Assembly (NCBI GenBank): GCA_030066195.1
Contig: JASJCB010000018.1
Coordinates: forward strand, 1 to 64,000
DNA: 64,000 nucleotides
Source of the DNA: Acidobacteriota bacterium
Lineage (GTDB): Bacteria; Acidobacteriota; Holophagae; Acanthopleuribacterales; Acanthopleuribacteraceae
Reading direction: 5' to 3'
A model generated the notes under the pieces. It was not told where the DNA came from. It worked only from the letters and a program-made list of their open reading frames with translations, and ran no database searches. The first letter of the stretch is position 1, and every line of letters starts with the position of its first letter. Shown here in pieces: positions 42,153 through 50,400 of this stretch. Position numbers and translations under genes: made by a program.

Positions 42153-43124
42153 TCAGCGCCGAGGTTTCAGGATTTCCTCAAGCGGCTTACCGGTGAAGAG
42201 AAGATCGGACCATTGATCAAGCTGTTTGATATCGGCATCATTGACCTTGGTCAATGCCCAATCGGGTATGGCCCCGAATTGTCTGTTTGCCATGCGAAGA
42301 AACATATCTTGCTTGCCTTCACGCTTGCCCTCACGCTTGCCCTCACGTTTGCCCTCACGCTTGCCCTCACGTTTGCCGTCTTGCTTTGCTTGTCGTTCCC
42401 AGCCGGTGATGTACTGCATCTTTTTCTCTCCTACTTCACTATGTAATTCCTCTTTGAGTTGGTTGTCAAGGTCTTTGGGAACATTCATGACCCAGTCGAT
42501 GAATAGGGTCAACTGACGGATTTGGTCTCTGGTGTAGTTCCGTGTCAGCGCCATGCGCAGCAGGTTCTTTTTGGCTCTGGCTCGCGTGATCTGTCGGTTC
42601 TCATCGTCGCCGGCATTTTTCAGGGCCTTCAAATGGGCCAGGATGACGATTGCGAAGGGGTTTTCGTTTCGGATCAAATCCTCTTCTTCGTGATCGATCA
42701 GTTTGACGACGTTGTAGTTGAGGCTCATGGTAGAGCCGTAGCCGCCGTAACTGAAGTTGTCGGGTCGCCATGAGTCGTCCAAATCGGCCAGGATCGCCAT
42801 GCTGATGACACGCTCGTTGTATTTGTCGTAAATGCGATAGTTGTAGACGAACATGCGTTCGGGGAAACCCGAATCATAGTTGACCTGGACTTCGATATGC
42901 AGCAAAACCCATTTGGTTTCACCGTTCTTCATTTTGATCTTGAAGAGTTTATCGACAAACCGATTGCCCACCTCGTTCTTGGGGGCGATTTGATTGAGTT
43001 CCTTGTCCAGGAAGACGGGGTCGACGGTCCAGTCGATATCGTTGAACAATTCAGGGTTGATCATTTGCAGACAATGATAGAGTAGGTGATCCAGGATGGT
43101 TTTCCAAGGGGAATCATATTCCAA
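42153..43124 (-). CDS. Rpn-family recombination-promoting nuclease/putative transposase
   Basis: About 323-aa protein of the Rpn (YhgA-like, PD-(D/E)XK) family, linked to RecA-independent DNA transfer and annotated in many genomes as putative transposase. The N-terminal core has YDSPWKTILDHLL, 'NDIDWTVDPVFLDKELNQI', a metal-site Asp in RFVDKLFKIK and the WVLLHIEVQ strand (Glu-X-Gln variant of the catalytic motif). A charged helical region follows, then six GKRE-type tetrapeptides (about 275-300) and a helical tail. I chose TTG 43124 because GGAGGAA lies five bases upstream and it precedes YDSPWK. The frame extends 44 codons further, but that part reads antisense through the duplicated kinase sequence. 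It is flanked by direct repeats. Confidence 0.8.
   Translation of the reverse strand: MEYDSPWKTILDHLLYHCLQMINPELFNDIDWTVDPVFLDKELNQIAPKNEVGNRFVDKLFKIKMKNGETKWVLLHIEVQVNYDSGFPERMFVYNYRIYDKYNERVISMAILADLDDSWRPDNFSYGGYGSTMSLNYNVVKLIDHEEEDLIRNENPFAIVILAHLKALKNAGDDENRQITRARAKKNLLRMALTRNYTRDQIRQLTLFIDWVMNVPKDLDNQLKEELHSEVGEKKMQYITGWERQAKQDGKREGKREGKREGKREGKREGKQDMFLRMANRQFGAIPDWALTKVNDADIKQLDQWSDLLFTGKPLEEILKPRR
42312..42383. repeat. Six 12-bp tandem repeats inside the Rpn gene
   Basis: Unit CTTGCCCTCACG (plus strand) repeated six times with small changes, encoding Gly-Lys-Arg-Glu repeats on the minus strand. Copy number at such loci varies easily by slippage, without shifting the frame because each unit is four codons. 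Confidence 0.9.
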
Positions 43125-43217
43125 GCTTTCCTCCACGGTCAATCGTGCTGCCGGGGTTTTACCATGAAGCTTCGTGTCTGGAAAGAACCGGTTGGTGTTT
43201 GAGGGCCTTGCGCCGAT

Positions 43218-43386
43218 GCCTTTCTTCACCACGCGGCCGACGGGTTCGAGCAACATCGGCCCAAGCCTGTACTTCTGCTACGACATCGTGGTCAACGAAC
43301 ACGGCGGAGAGTTGAAGGTAGATTCCCAACCGGGTCAGGGCACCCGCTTCGACATCATCCTACCCAAAGAGCGCCATGCGTCCTGA
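43218..43386 (+). pseudogene. Detached 3' end of a hybrid kinase gene (copy 2 of the direct repeat)
   Basis: Encodes the last 56 residues of the kinase at 37440-42128 (from 'PFFTTRPTGSSNIG' to ILPKERHAS) and then stops. Several changes fall in the ATP-binding G2 region: GSGNIGLGLYICYD in the intact gene reads GSSNIGPSLYFCYD here, so this copy has lost the glycines and is not under selection. There is no start or promoter for it. It is a fragment left by duplication at the time the Rpn gene arrived, or the end of a lost neighbouring kinase. Confidence 0.8.
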
Positions 43387-43403
43387 TGTGCAAGCCATAC
43401 GCC
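43218..43403. repeat. Direct repeat of the kinase 3' end, copy 2
   Basis: Second copy of 41960-42145; similarity fades after the sequence GTGnnAGCCnTA. The 5' boundary at 43218 is abrupt. Copies 1 and 2 bracket the Rpn gene. Confidence 0.85.
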
Positions 43404-43439
43404 GCCCCCCGAAGGCTGAATGAGGGTTTTCCCTCCGGT

Positions 43440-43469
43440 TTGTACAAGCCCGGGCGCTCCGGCTATAAT
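43440..43469 (+). promoter_or_regulatory. Sigma-70 promoter before the TPR/hydratase fusion gene
   Basis: TTGTAC at 43440-43445, 18 bp, TATAAT at 43464-43469. The expected transcript start near 43476 leaves about 22 nt before the ATG at 43499, with GGAG in between. It begins just beyond the kinase-end duplication. Confidence 0.55.
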
Positions 43470-43498
43470 AGGCTCCATCGATTGGTCGGAGTTCACTT

Positions 43499-45205
43499 AT
43501 GCTGATGATTTGTTTGCTGTTACTCGGTTTCCAGGAACCTCGGGAGACTACCTCTCTTTTGGGAGAACCCCTGTACCGTCCCGAGCTATCCCCCGCGCGC
43601 AGGGCCGATTACACCAGGAAGTTGGCCGACGCCAGGGATCACCTGGCCGAACATCAGGACGATCCCCTCGCCCATATCTGGGTCGGCCGTCGCCTGGCCT
43701 ATCTGGGTCGGTACCGCGATGCCGTGGCGTCCTACACCCGCTCCCTGGAACGTTTTCCCGATGAGGCCCGGCTGTACCGGCATCGCGGGCATCGCTATAT
43801 TACCCTTCGCCAATTCGATAAAGCCGTTGCCGACCTGCGGCGCGCCGCTGAATTGACCCTAGGCAAACCCGATCGGGTAGAACCGGACGGCATGCCCAAC
43901 GCCGCCGGTATCCCCACCAGCACCACTCAGACCAATATCTACTATCACCTGGGCTTGGCCTACTATCTTCAGGGCAAGTTCGAGCCGGCTCTGGACGCCT
44001 ACAAAAAATGCCTGGACCTCAGCAAGAACAACGACATGATGGTGGCCACGTTGGACTGGATGTACATGACCCTGCGCCGGCTGAAGCGAGATGACGAGGC
44101 GCGCCGCATTCTGGAACCCGTTACCGCCGACATGAAACTGCTGGAAAGTTTCTCCTATCATCGCCGCCTGTTGATGTACAAGGGCGAGGTCAACCCGGAA
44201 GCCCTGCTGAAACCTGTCGATGAAGAAGCGGACCCCTTATTGGCCTTCGCTACCCAGGGCTACGGCGTGGGCAACTATTATTTGAGCAACGGCAAATCGG
44301 AACGGGCCGTGGATGTCTTCCACAAGGTGCTGGAAAGCGGCTACTGGTCCGCCTTCGGCTACATCGCCGCCGAGGCCGATCTGAAAGCGCTTGGGTACGG
44401 CAAGGACCCGTGGACCGTCGCGATGTTTCAAAACTTCCAGGCCGGGAAACCGGTGACGGAAGCCTTTAAGGGGAGTATGAAGGAGGCGGAGCGCGCGCGG
44501 TCCGATTTTGTGCGGCTGTTGGGCGATAGCCAGGGCCGGATCATGGGTTATAAGGCCGCGCTCACCTCGCCGCCGGCCCAAAAACAGTTCGGAGTCAATG
44601 CACCGCTCTTCGGTATGCTGATGGAAGGCATGCTGGTTCCCGAGGGGACCACCCTGCCTCGAAACTTCGGCACCCGCATACTCTTCGAGGGCGACCTGTT
44701 GGTTCGCGTCAAGGACCCCGGTCTGATTCATGCCCAAACCCGCGAAGCAGCCCTGGCCGGCCTGGATGCGGCCTATCCCCTGTTGGAGTTGCCGGATATG
44801 GTCTACGGCCCGGGCGTCAAGCTGAACGGTCCCGCGCTGGTTGCGGTCAACGCGGGCGGGCGCAAAGCGGTGGTCGGCAAAGCCGTCTACCTGCGGGGCG
44901 ACGAGAACTGGGCGGATCGGCTGGCTGACTTCAAACTGACGATCACCGATGAAACCGGCAAAATCTTGAGTCGAGGCGCCGGCAATGCGCTGCTGGGCCA
45001 TCCCCTGGACGCGGTGCTGTGGCTGTGCGGCGCCTTGAAGCAGCAGGGCCTGACCCTCAAGAAGGGCGATTTACTGTCGCTGGGCTCCGTCACCCGATTG
45101 TTGCCCTTGACTGACCAGAAGACTCTGACCGCTCGCTACGAGGGGCTGCATCCCGAAAAAGATCTTACCGTGACCATCCACTTCTCCGGCGGCGAAAAGC
45201 CATGA
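43499..45205 (+). CDS. TPR protein fused to a hydratase/FAH-like domain
   Basis: 568-aa protein with a short hydrophobic start (MLMICLLLLGF) that may be a signal peptide. Residues about 40-320 hold TPR units ('PLAHIWVGRRLAYLGRYRDAVASY', 'NIYYHLGLAYYLQGKFEPALDAY'). From about 321 the sequence follows 2-keto-4-pentenoate hydratase/MhpD and FAH-fold enzymes: RIMGYKAALTSPPAQKQFGV, GMLMEGMLV, the metal-ligand strand 'TRILFEGDLLVRV' (usual Glu-X-Glu reads Glu-X-Asp) and 'YPLLELPDMVYGPGVKLNGP'. Residues after about 480 match the family's C-terminal sheet less well. Joining TPRs to this fold is unusual; an enzymatic or ligand-binding role is possible. It overlaps crcB by 4 bp. Confidence 0.75.
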   Translation: MLMICLLLLGFQEPRETTSLLGEPLYRPELSPARRADYTRKLADARDHLAEHQDDPLAHIWVGRRLAYLGRYRDAVASYTRSLERFPDEARLYRHRGHRYITLRQFDKAVADLRRAAELTLGKPDRVEPDGMPNAAGIPTSTTQTNIYYHLGLAYYLQGKFEPALDAYKKCLDLSKNNDMMVATLDWMYMTLRRLKRDDEARRILEPVTADMKLLESFSYHRRLLMYKGEVNPEALLKPVDEEADPLLAFATQGYGVGNYYLSNGKSERAVDVFHKVLESGYWSAFGYIAAEADLKALGYGKDPWTVAMFQNFQAGKPVTEAFKGSMKEAERARSDFVRLLGDSQGRIMGYKAALTSPPAQKQFGVNAPLFGMLMEGMLVPEGTTLPRNFGTRILFEGDLLVRVKDPGLIHAQTREAALAGLDAAYPLLELPDMVYGPGVKLNGPALVAVNAGGRKAVVGKAVYLRGDENWADRLADFKLTITDETGKILSRGAGNALLGHPLDAVLWLCGALKQQGLTLKKGDLLSLGSVTRLLPLTDQKTLTARYEGLHPEKDLTVTIHFSGGEKP

Positions 45206-45582
45206 TCCAAATGCTCATGGTGGGACTGGGCGGCTTTTTCGGGGCGATCGGCCGCTACTGGATCAGCGGATGGGTCCAGCGCCGCTTCGGTGCGGGTTTT
45301 CCCTTGGGCACCTTGACGGTCAACATGCTTGGCTGCTTCCTCATCGGATTGCTGATGCACCTGGTCTTGACGCGAGACTGGATTTCGCCCAACCAGCGTT
45401 TCCTATTGATTGTGGGTTTTCTGGGTTCCCTGACCACCTTTTCCACTTTCGGCTACGAAACCCTGCACCTGCTGGAAAAGGGCGAGTGGCGCCAATGTGT
45501 GCTCAGTGTGTTACTGAATGTTTTTGCGGGTCTGGCCGCGGTGGTGCTGGGTCGACTCCTTGGACGAATGATCGCCGGATGA
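45202..45582 (+). CDS. crcB: Fluoride channel Fluc/CrcB
   Basis: 126-aa four-helix inner-membrane protein; dual-topology dimers export toxic fluoride. All family signatures are present: GGFFGAIGRYWIS (residues 10-22), GTLTVNMLGCFLIGLL (about 36-51) with the pore Asn, and 'GFLGSLTTFSTFGYETLHLL' (about 72-91) with the Thr-Thr-Phe-Ser-Thr track and the Phe box. ATG overlaps the TGA of the preceding fusion gene (ATGA), so it is translationally coupled to it. I see no fluoride riboswitch upstream. Confidence 0.93.
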   Translation: MIQMLMVGLGGFFGAIGRYWISGWVQRRFGAGFPLGTLTVNMLGCFLIGLLMHLVLTRDWISPNQRFLLIVGFLGSLTTFSTFGYETLHLLEKGEWRQCVLSVLLNVFAGLAAVVLGRLLGRMIAG

Positions 45583-45688
45583 CCCCTCGGTAAACAAAAC
45601 CCGAAGCGCGGACGTATATCTTATTGAAGGCAAACCTTAGCGAACCTTGCTAAAGTTTGCTTTACATCAACGCACTAAGGTTTTGACC

Positions 45689-45748
45689 ATGTTTCCTCTC
45701 GTGAACAAGCTGTTACTGATCTACCATATCCTGGGAGGTGATGATTGA
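45689..45748 (+). CDS. Leader peptide ORF (19 aa) overlapping the protease start
   Basis: MFPLVNKLLLIYHILGGDD, with AAGG upstream of its ATG. Its stop TGA overlaps the TTG start of the next gene (TTGA), and the next gene's GGGAGG ribosome site lies within its last codons. This is the classic arrangement for translational coupling, or a leader that tunes expression of a membrane protease. The peptide is hydrophobic. It could also be chance, since it is only 20 codons. Confidence 0.4.
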   Translation: MFPLVNKLLLIYHILGGDD

Positions 45749-46707
45749 GCCACGAGGTCTATCGATCCAACAAGCTGCGCAACACCCTGCAAACATTGCT
45801 GCTGCTTGCGGCCATGGCAGGGCTTTTGGGTTTGTTGGGCTATGTTTTCGGCGGCCGGATCGGCGTGGTGATGACCACCGCACTGGGTCTGGGAACCCTG
45901 CTGTTTGCACCGGGGCTATCGCCGGACCTCGCCATGCGCCTTTCCGGGGCGCGCAAACCGGCGCCGTGGGACCTGTCCCGCGTCCGACAGATGCTGGCCG
46001 ACCTTGCTCAAAAGGCCGACCTACCAAAGGTCCCCGACCTCTATATCCAACCCACCGCCGAGGTCAACGCTTTTGCCGTGGGTTCGCCGAAGCGTTCGGC
46101 GATTGCCCTTTCCGCCGGTTTGTTGCAGATCATGAATCAGCGCGAACTCTACGGCGTCCTGGCCCATGAAATGAGTCATATTCTGCACCGCGACACCAGG
46201 GTCCTGGCCACCGCCGGTTCCGCGGCCAATATGGCGCGCACCCTGTCGCTCTTCGGGATCCTGTTGGTCATACTGAGTTTGCCGCTCTACTTCTTCACGG
46301 GTGAAGCAATTCCCTGGCTCGGCGTACTGATCATGATGGCGACCCCGACCGTCGCGCAACTGTTACAGTTGGCCCTGTCCCGTACCCGCGAGTTGGACGC
46401 GGATCTGAGCGCCGCTCGCCTGACCGGGGACCCTCACGGCCTGGCTTCCGCCCTGGCTCGTCTGGAGCGGGTTTCCACATCCATGTGGCAGCGGCTGTTC
46501 GCCATTCGTCGCGATCCCACGCCGCCCTGGCTGCGCACCCACCCGGACACGAAAGAGCGCATCGAACGCCTGACAGCCATGAAACCCCGCGGGGCGTCCA
46601 CACCCGGGACCGTACCGGTGCGGGTCCTGTCTCGGCCCTACCTCACCCCGAGCGGCTGGGTCATAGATGTCTCATCCGATCGCGGCAAGTGGCGCCGCGC
46701 CTCCTAA
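45745..46707 (+). CDS. HtpX-like M48 membrane metalloprotease
   Basis: 320-aa inner-membrane zinc protease of the HtpX branch, expected to clear misfolded membrane proteins. Two N-terminal hydrophobic helices (about residues 15-55) come first. Then 'PDLYIQPTAEVNAFAVG' (about 92-108), the HExxH motif in VLAHEMSHILHRD (about 136-148), two further helices (about 168-208) and the third zinc ligand in RTRELDADLSAARL (about 211-224). The C-terminus has THPDTKERIERL. The start is TTG 45745 with GGGAGG six bases upstream, overlapping a short leader ORF. HtpX is usually about 290 aa, so the fit is good. Confidence 0.87.
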   Translation: MSHEVYRSNKLRNTLQTLLLLAAMAGLLGLLGYVFGGRIGVVMTTALGLGTLLFAPGLSPDLAMRLSGARKPAPWDLSRVRQMLADLAQKADLPKVPDLYIQPTAEVNAFAVGSPKRSAIALSAGLLQIMNQRELYGVLAHEMSHILHRDTRVLATAGSAANMARTLSLFGILLVILSLPLYFFTGEAIPWLGVLIMMATPTVAQLLQLALSRTRELDADLSAARLTGDPHGLASALARLERVSTSMWQRLFAIRRDPTPPWLRTHPDTKERIERLTAMKPRGASTPGTVPVRVLSRPYLTPSGWVIDVSSDRGKWRRAS

Positions 46708-47052
46708 CAACCCTGTCACTCAACCAACGGCCAAGCTTTGCGGTTTACATCGCAAGGTTTCGCCTCCATGGCACCGGCGAGTCACAGATTTGGGATGCCG
46801 GTAAAGAAGAGGTGATTATGTGATAATGAACACGTCTTCACTTTTGTAACCAAGGGAATCGTGTCATACCAACGCTTTGCGGCCCGTTTGTTGACACTGT
46901 TTTCTGAAGAACCGGTAAATAGTCTGTAAATAGCGACTTAGCGTCGTGAACTTTGTGATAGCTTTAGCGTAACACATTGTGTCAAGAGCAAGACACTATC
47001 CCAACTTTTAACCTTCGTGTCCGCTCCACGCACAAACGATCAAGGAGTCGAA
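46708..47052. other. Intergenic stretch before a small unknown gene
   Basis: 345 bp with no gene-like frame. A TTGACA at 46891-46896 has only a poor -10 (TAAATA, 19 bp away). The sequence is more AT-rich than its surroundings and probably contains the promoter of the 47053 gene and a long leader. Confidence 0.4.
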
Positions 47053-47256
47053 ATGAAATACAAGACAGGTTTGCAAAAACGCTTCATCAGCTTCATGAGA
47101 ACGCATCTGAAAGATGTTAAACCCTTTGAAACGCCCATGGCCCTTTACGAATGGTTTCTACGTGAGTGGGGACGTCCCCTCAGCAAGACCAACCAACAAC
47201 AAGCCTACCTGGCCGCTTGGGCTGTTTCCATCGACCATGGAATGGTGAAACTCTAA
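47053..47256 (+). CDS. Small hypothetical protein (67 aa)
   Basis: ATG 47053 with AAGGAG five bases upstream, so it is probably real. The product is basic at the start (MKYKTGLQKRFISFMRTHLK) and has two or three helices; 'PMALYEWFLREWGRPLSKTNQQQAYLA' is the most conserved-looking part. No signal peptide, no recognised family. It is convergent with the large GGDEF/EAL gene. Confidence 0.55.
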   Translation: MKYKTGLQKRFISFMRTHLKDVKPFETPMALYEWFLREWGRPLSKTNQQQAYLAAWAVSIDHGMVKL

Positions 47257-47469
47257 TGGGCCGTCCGTCAGTTCGAGTGACGGTCCTGCTTCCGTTGCCG
47301 TTAAACACCGATCCCCAATCGTCCCGCGCATGTCGGGCGTCTTTCGCAAGTCGCCCGGCCTAATCGGCTGATTTGCGAATGACACCCGGTGTGTCGTCAT
47401 CGAAACCGACAGGGGCCGGACTTATCCGGCCGACTACGCTTGCCGCGTGTCCCCTGAAACGCTTGCCCG

Positions 47470-50400
47470 CTAACCGGGGTTTCCTCGGATCGGCGGTTCG
47501 TCCTCTGTCTCAATCTGATCCATAATCAACTGAATGCCCTCATTGTCAATCAGGCCGGGTATCATTTCGGCGGGCAATGGTTTGCCCAGCAGGAAACCCT
47601 GGATGATGTGACAACCGCTGTTGTTGAGGAAGCTCAGCTGGTCGATGGTCTCCACGCCCTCGGCCATGACTTCCAACGACAGGTTCTCGGCCAGGTTGAT
47701 GATAGTCCGCGCGATGGCCGCTGACTGGCTGTTATTGATCACGTCCTTGACGAAGGTTCGGTCGATTTTCAGCTTGTCGATAGGGAAGGTACGCAGATAG
47801 CTGAGGCTGGAATAACCGGTGCCGAAGTCGTCCATGGCCAGGCGGATTCCCATCTCGCGGAAGCGCTCCAGGGTTTCGATGGTGCGCTCGCGATTGTCGA
47901 TCATGACGCCCTCGGTGATCTCCAGTTCCAATTGGTTCTCGCCGATCTGGTGATCCGACATAATCCGCGCCACGGTCTCCACGAGGTCCCGTTGCTTCAA
48001 CTGCTCCGCGGAAAGGTTGACCGAAATGGTGAACCGATCGATGCCCGCGGCATTCCATTCCGTCGCCTGGCGGCAGGCTTCATCGAGCACCCAGGCGCCG
48101 AGCGCGTTGATGACGCCGGTCTCCTCAGCCAGGGGAATGAAGGTGCCGGGCGAAACCATGCCCTTATCGGGATGATCCCAACGGACCAGGGCTTCCACAC
48201 CCACCAGGCGACCGTCCGGGACACTGAATTGGGGTTGGTAGAGCAGCAGTAATTGATCCAACTCCACGGCCTTGCGCAGGGCGTTTTCCAGTTTCAGCAA
48301 TTCGTAGGCGCGAACGTTCAACTCCTCGGTATAGAACTGGAAGTTGTTGCGGCCTTCGTTCTTGGAATGGTACATGGCGGTATCGGCGTTCTTCAGCAGG
48401 GTTTCCATATTGTGGCCGTCGTCAGGGTAGAGGCTGATACCGATGCTCATGTTGACTCGAACCTCTTGACCTTCCAGGGTAAAGCTTTGCTCTACAGAGC
48501 TTAGCAGCTTTTGAGCAACCTGAGCCGCCGCACCGGGATCGTTGGTATCCTCCAAAAGGACGATAAACTCGTCACCACCCAATCGGGCCACGGTATCCTC
48601 GTTGCGCAAGGTGTCCACCAGGCGGCGCGAGACGCCCTTCAAAAGGAGGTCGCCCACCGCGTGACCGAAGGAATCGTTGATCTTCTTGAAGTGATCCAAG
48701 TCGATAAACAGCAGCGCCAACTTGGTATCGTGGCGCTGGGCGTGGCGTAGGGCCTGGTTGAGCCGATCCTGGAAGAGCGTGCGGTTGGGCAGGCCGGTCA
48801 GCACGTCGTAATTGGCCAGGTGCCGTAGTTCTTCCTCGGCTCGCTTGCGCTCGGTAATGTCGGAGAAGACAGCCACGTAGTTGGTGATCATACCCTTGGT
48901 GTCGCGCAGCAGGCTCATATTGACCCACATGGGGAATTCTTCACCGTCCTTGCGCTTGGCCCAGAACTCGCCCTCCCACTTGTCGGTGGTGTGCACCATA
49001 TCGATGAGGTGCTCGTAGAAATCGGCCTCGTGACGGTTGGAATTGAGAACGGAGATGTGTTGACCGGCCGCCTCGAAAGTGGTGTAGCCGGTGATTTGGG
49101 AGAAGGCCGAGTTGACCGCGATAATCACCTGGCGGGTGTTCAGGATCATCATGGCGTCGGTGGTGTTTTCGAATGCCTTGGCGAACAGCCGAATCTTGTC
49201 CTCGGTTCGTTTTTGCTCGGAGACATCTTTATAGGTGCCGCTCATACGCAAGGCCCGGCCCAGCTTATCGCGATCGGCCGCCATGCCGCGCTCGTGAATC
49301 CATCGCCAGGTGCCCTTGGCCGAGCGGATGCGGTATTCCGCCTCGAAATAGGGCGACTTGCCGGAAATGTGGTCCTGCCAGGACTTTTCTACCTGGAAGA
49401 GATCGCTGGGATGCACCATGGATCGCTGGTCCAGGGTTTTGCGCGAGAAGTTTTCGTCTTCATAACCCAGCAGTTCGGGAAAATCCTTGCGGTAGATCTC
49501 ATCGGTTGCACTGTTCCAGTCCCACATGAAGCCACCGCTGCCCCAGAGCGCCAACTTGAGCCGTTTTTCGCTTTCGCGGAGTTCGTGGTCGGTGCGCTCC
49601 TTCTCCCTGCGCTTCAGGATGCGGGCGCGAATCAGAAACCCGGCCAGGGTGGAAAAAAAGATGAGGTACAACACCAAAACCGGACGAGAACGCCAGACGG
49701 GAGGCTCGATGCGAATGCGCAAACGGGCGGGTTTGGGACTGGGCACCTCGTCGCTGTTGATGGCGATGACCTCGAAAGTATAGGAACCGGCGCCCAGGTT
49801 GGTGTAGTTGGCCTCGCCCTTGCCGGTCACCTCGCGCCAGTCGCGGTGGAAGCCCAGCAGCCGATAGCGATAGCGATTGCGCCCGCGCTTGGTGTAATCC
49901 ATGGCCGCGAATGAGATGCGGAAGTCGGCCCGTTGTTCCCAGGTCATGACGATGGGTTGTTTTTGTCGGCCCTGAATGGTTTTCCGGTCGGCCAGGTCAA
50001 TGGCGACAATGGTGACGTTGGGCGGCGGAAAGGTGGGCTCCAGATCCTCGGGGTAAAACGCGTTGAAGCCGCGAACGCTGCCGAAGTACATCTTGCCGGC
50101 GCGTGACCGGTAGCCCGCGCCCTCATTCAATTCATTCGACAGGAGTCCGTCCAGGGAATCGAAGACCCGAATCTCCCCGCTGTCGGGGTGAAAGCGCACC
50201 AGGCCGCGGCTGGTGGCGATCCAGAACCGGCCGCGATCATCGGGCAATAAGCTGAACAGGTTCTGGTTGGGGAAAACGGTCTGATCGTAGGTGGTGGCGA
50301 TGGGTTCGAAGGGATTGCCGCGAAAATCCAACTTCATCAGTCCGGTGCCGGCGTGGCCCAGCCATAAAACACCGGGTTCGGCCTCGCACATGGCCGTCAC

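Noticed and set aside
42312..42383. Regular short repeat that could suggest a CRISPR or VNTR array
   Set aside because: The 12-bp units are contiguous with no spacers and keep the Rpn reading frame (GKRE repeats), so it is a coding tandem repeat.
43125..43256. N-terminal extension of the Rpn protein to 43256
   Set aside because: The extra 44 codons read antisense through the duplicated kinase end, and a ribosome site (GGAGGAA) sits before the TTG at 43124, next to the conserved start of the family.
46891..46921. TTGACA-based promoter before the 67-aa gene
   Set aside because: The -35 is perfect but the only -10 is TAAATA at 19 bp, and the gene is 130 bp away; too weak to call.
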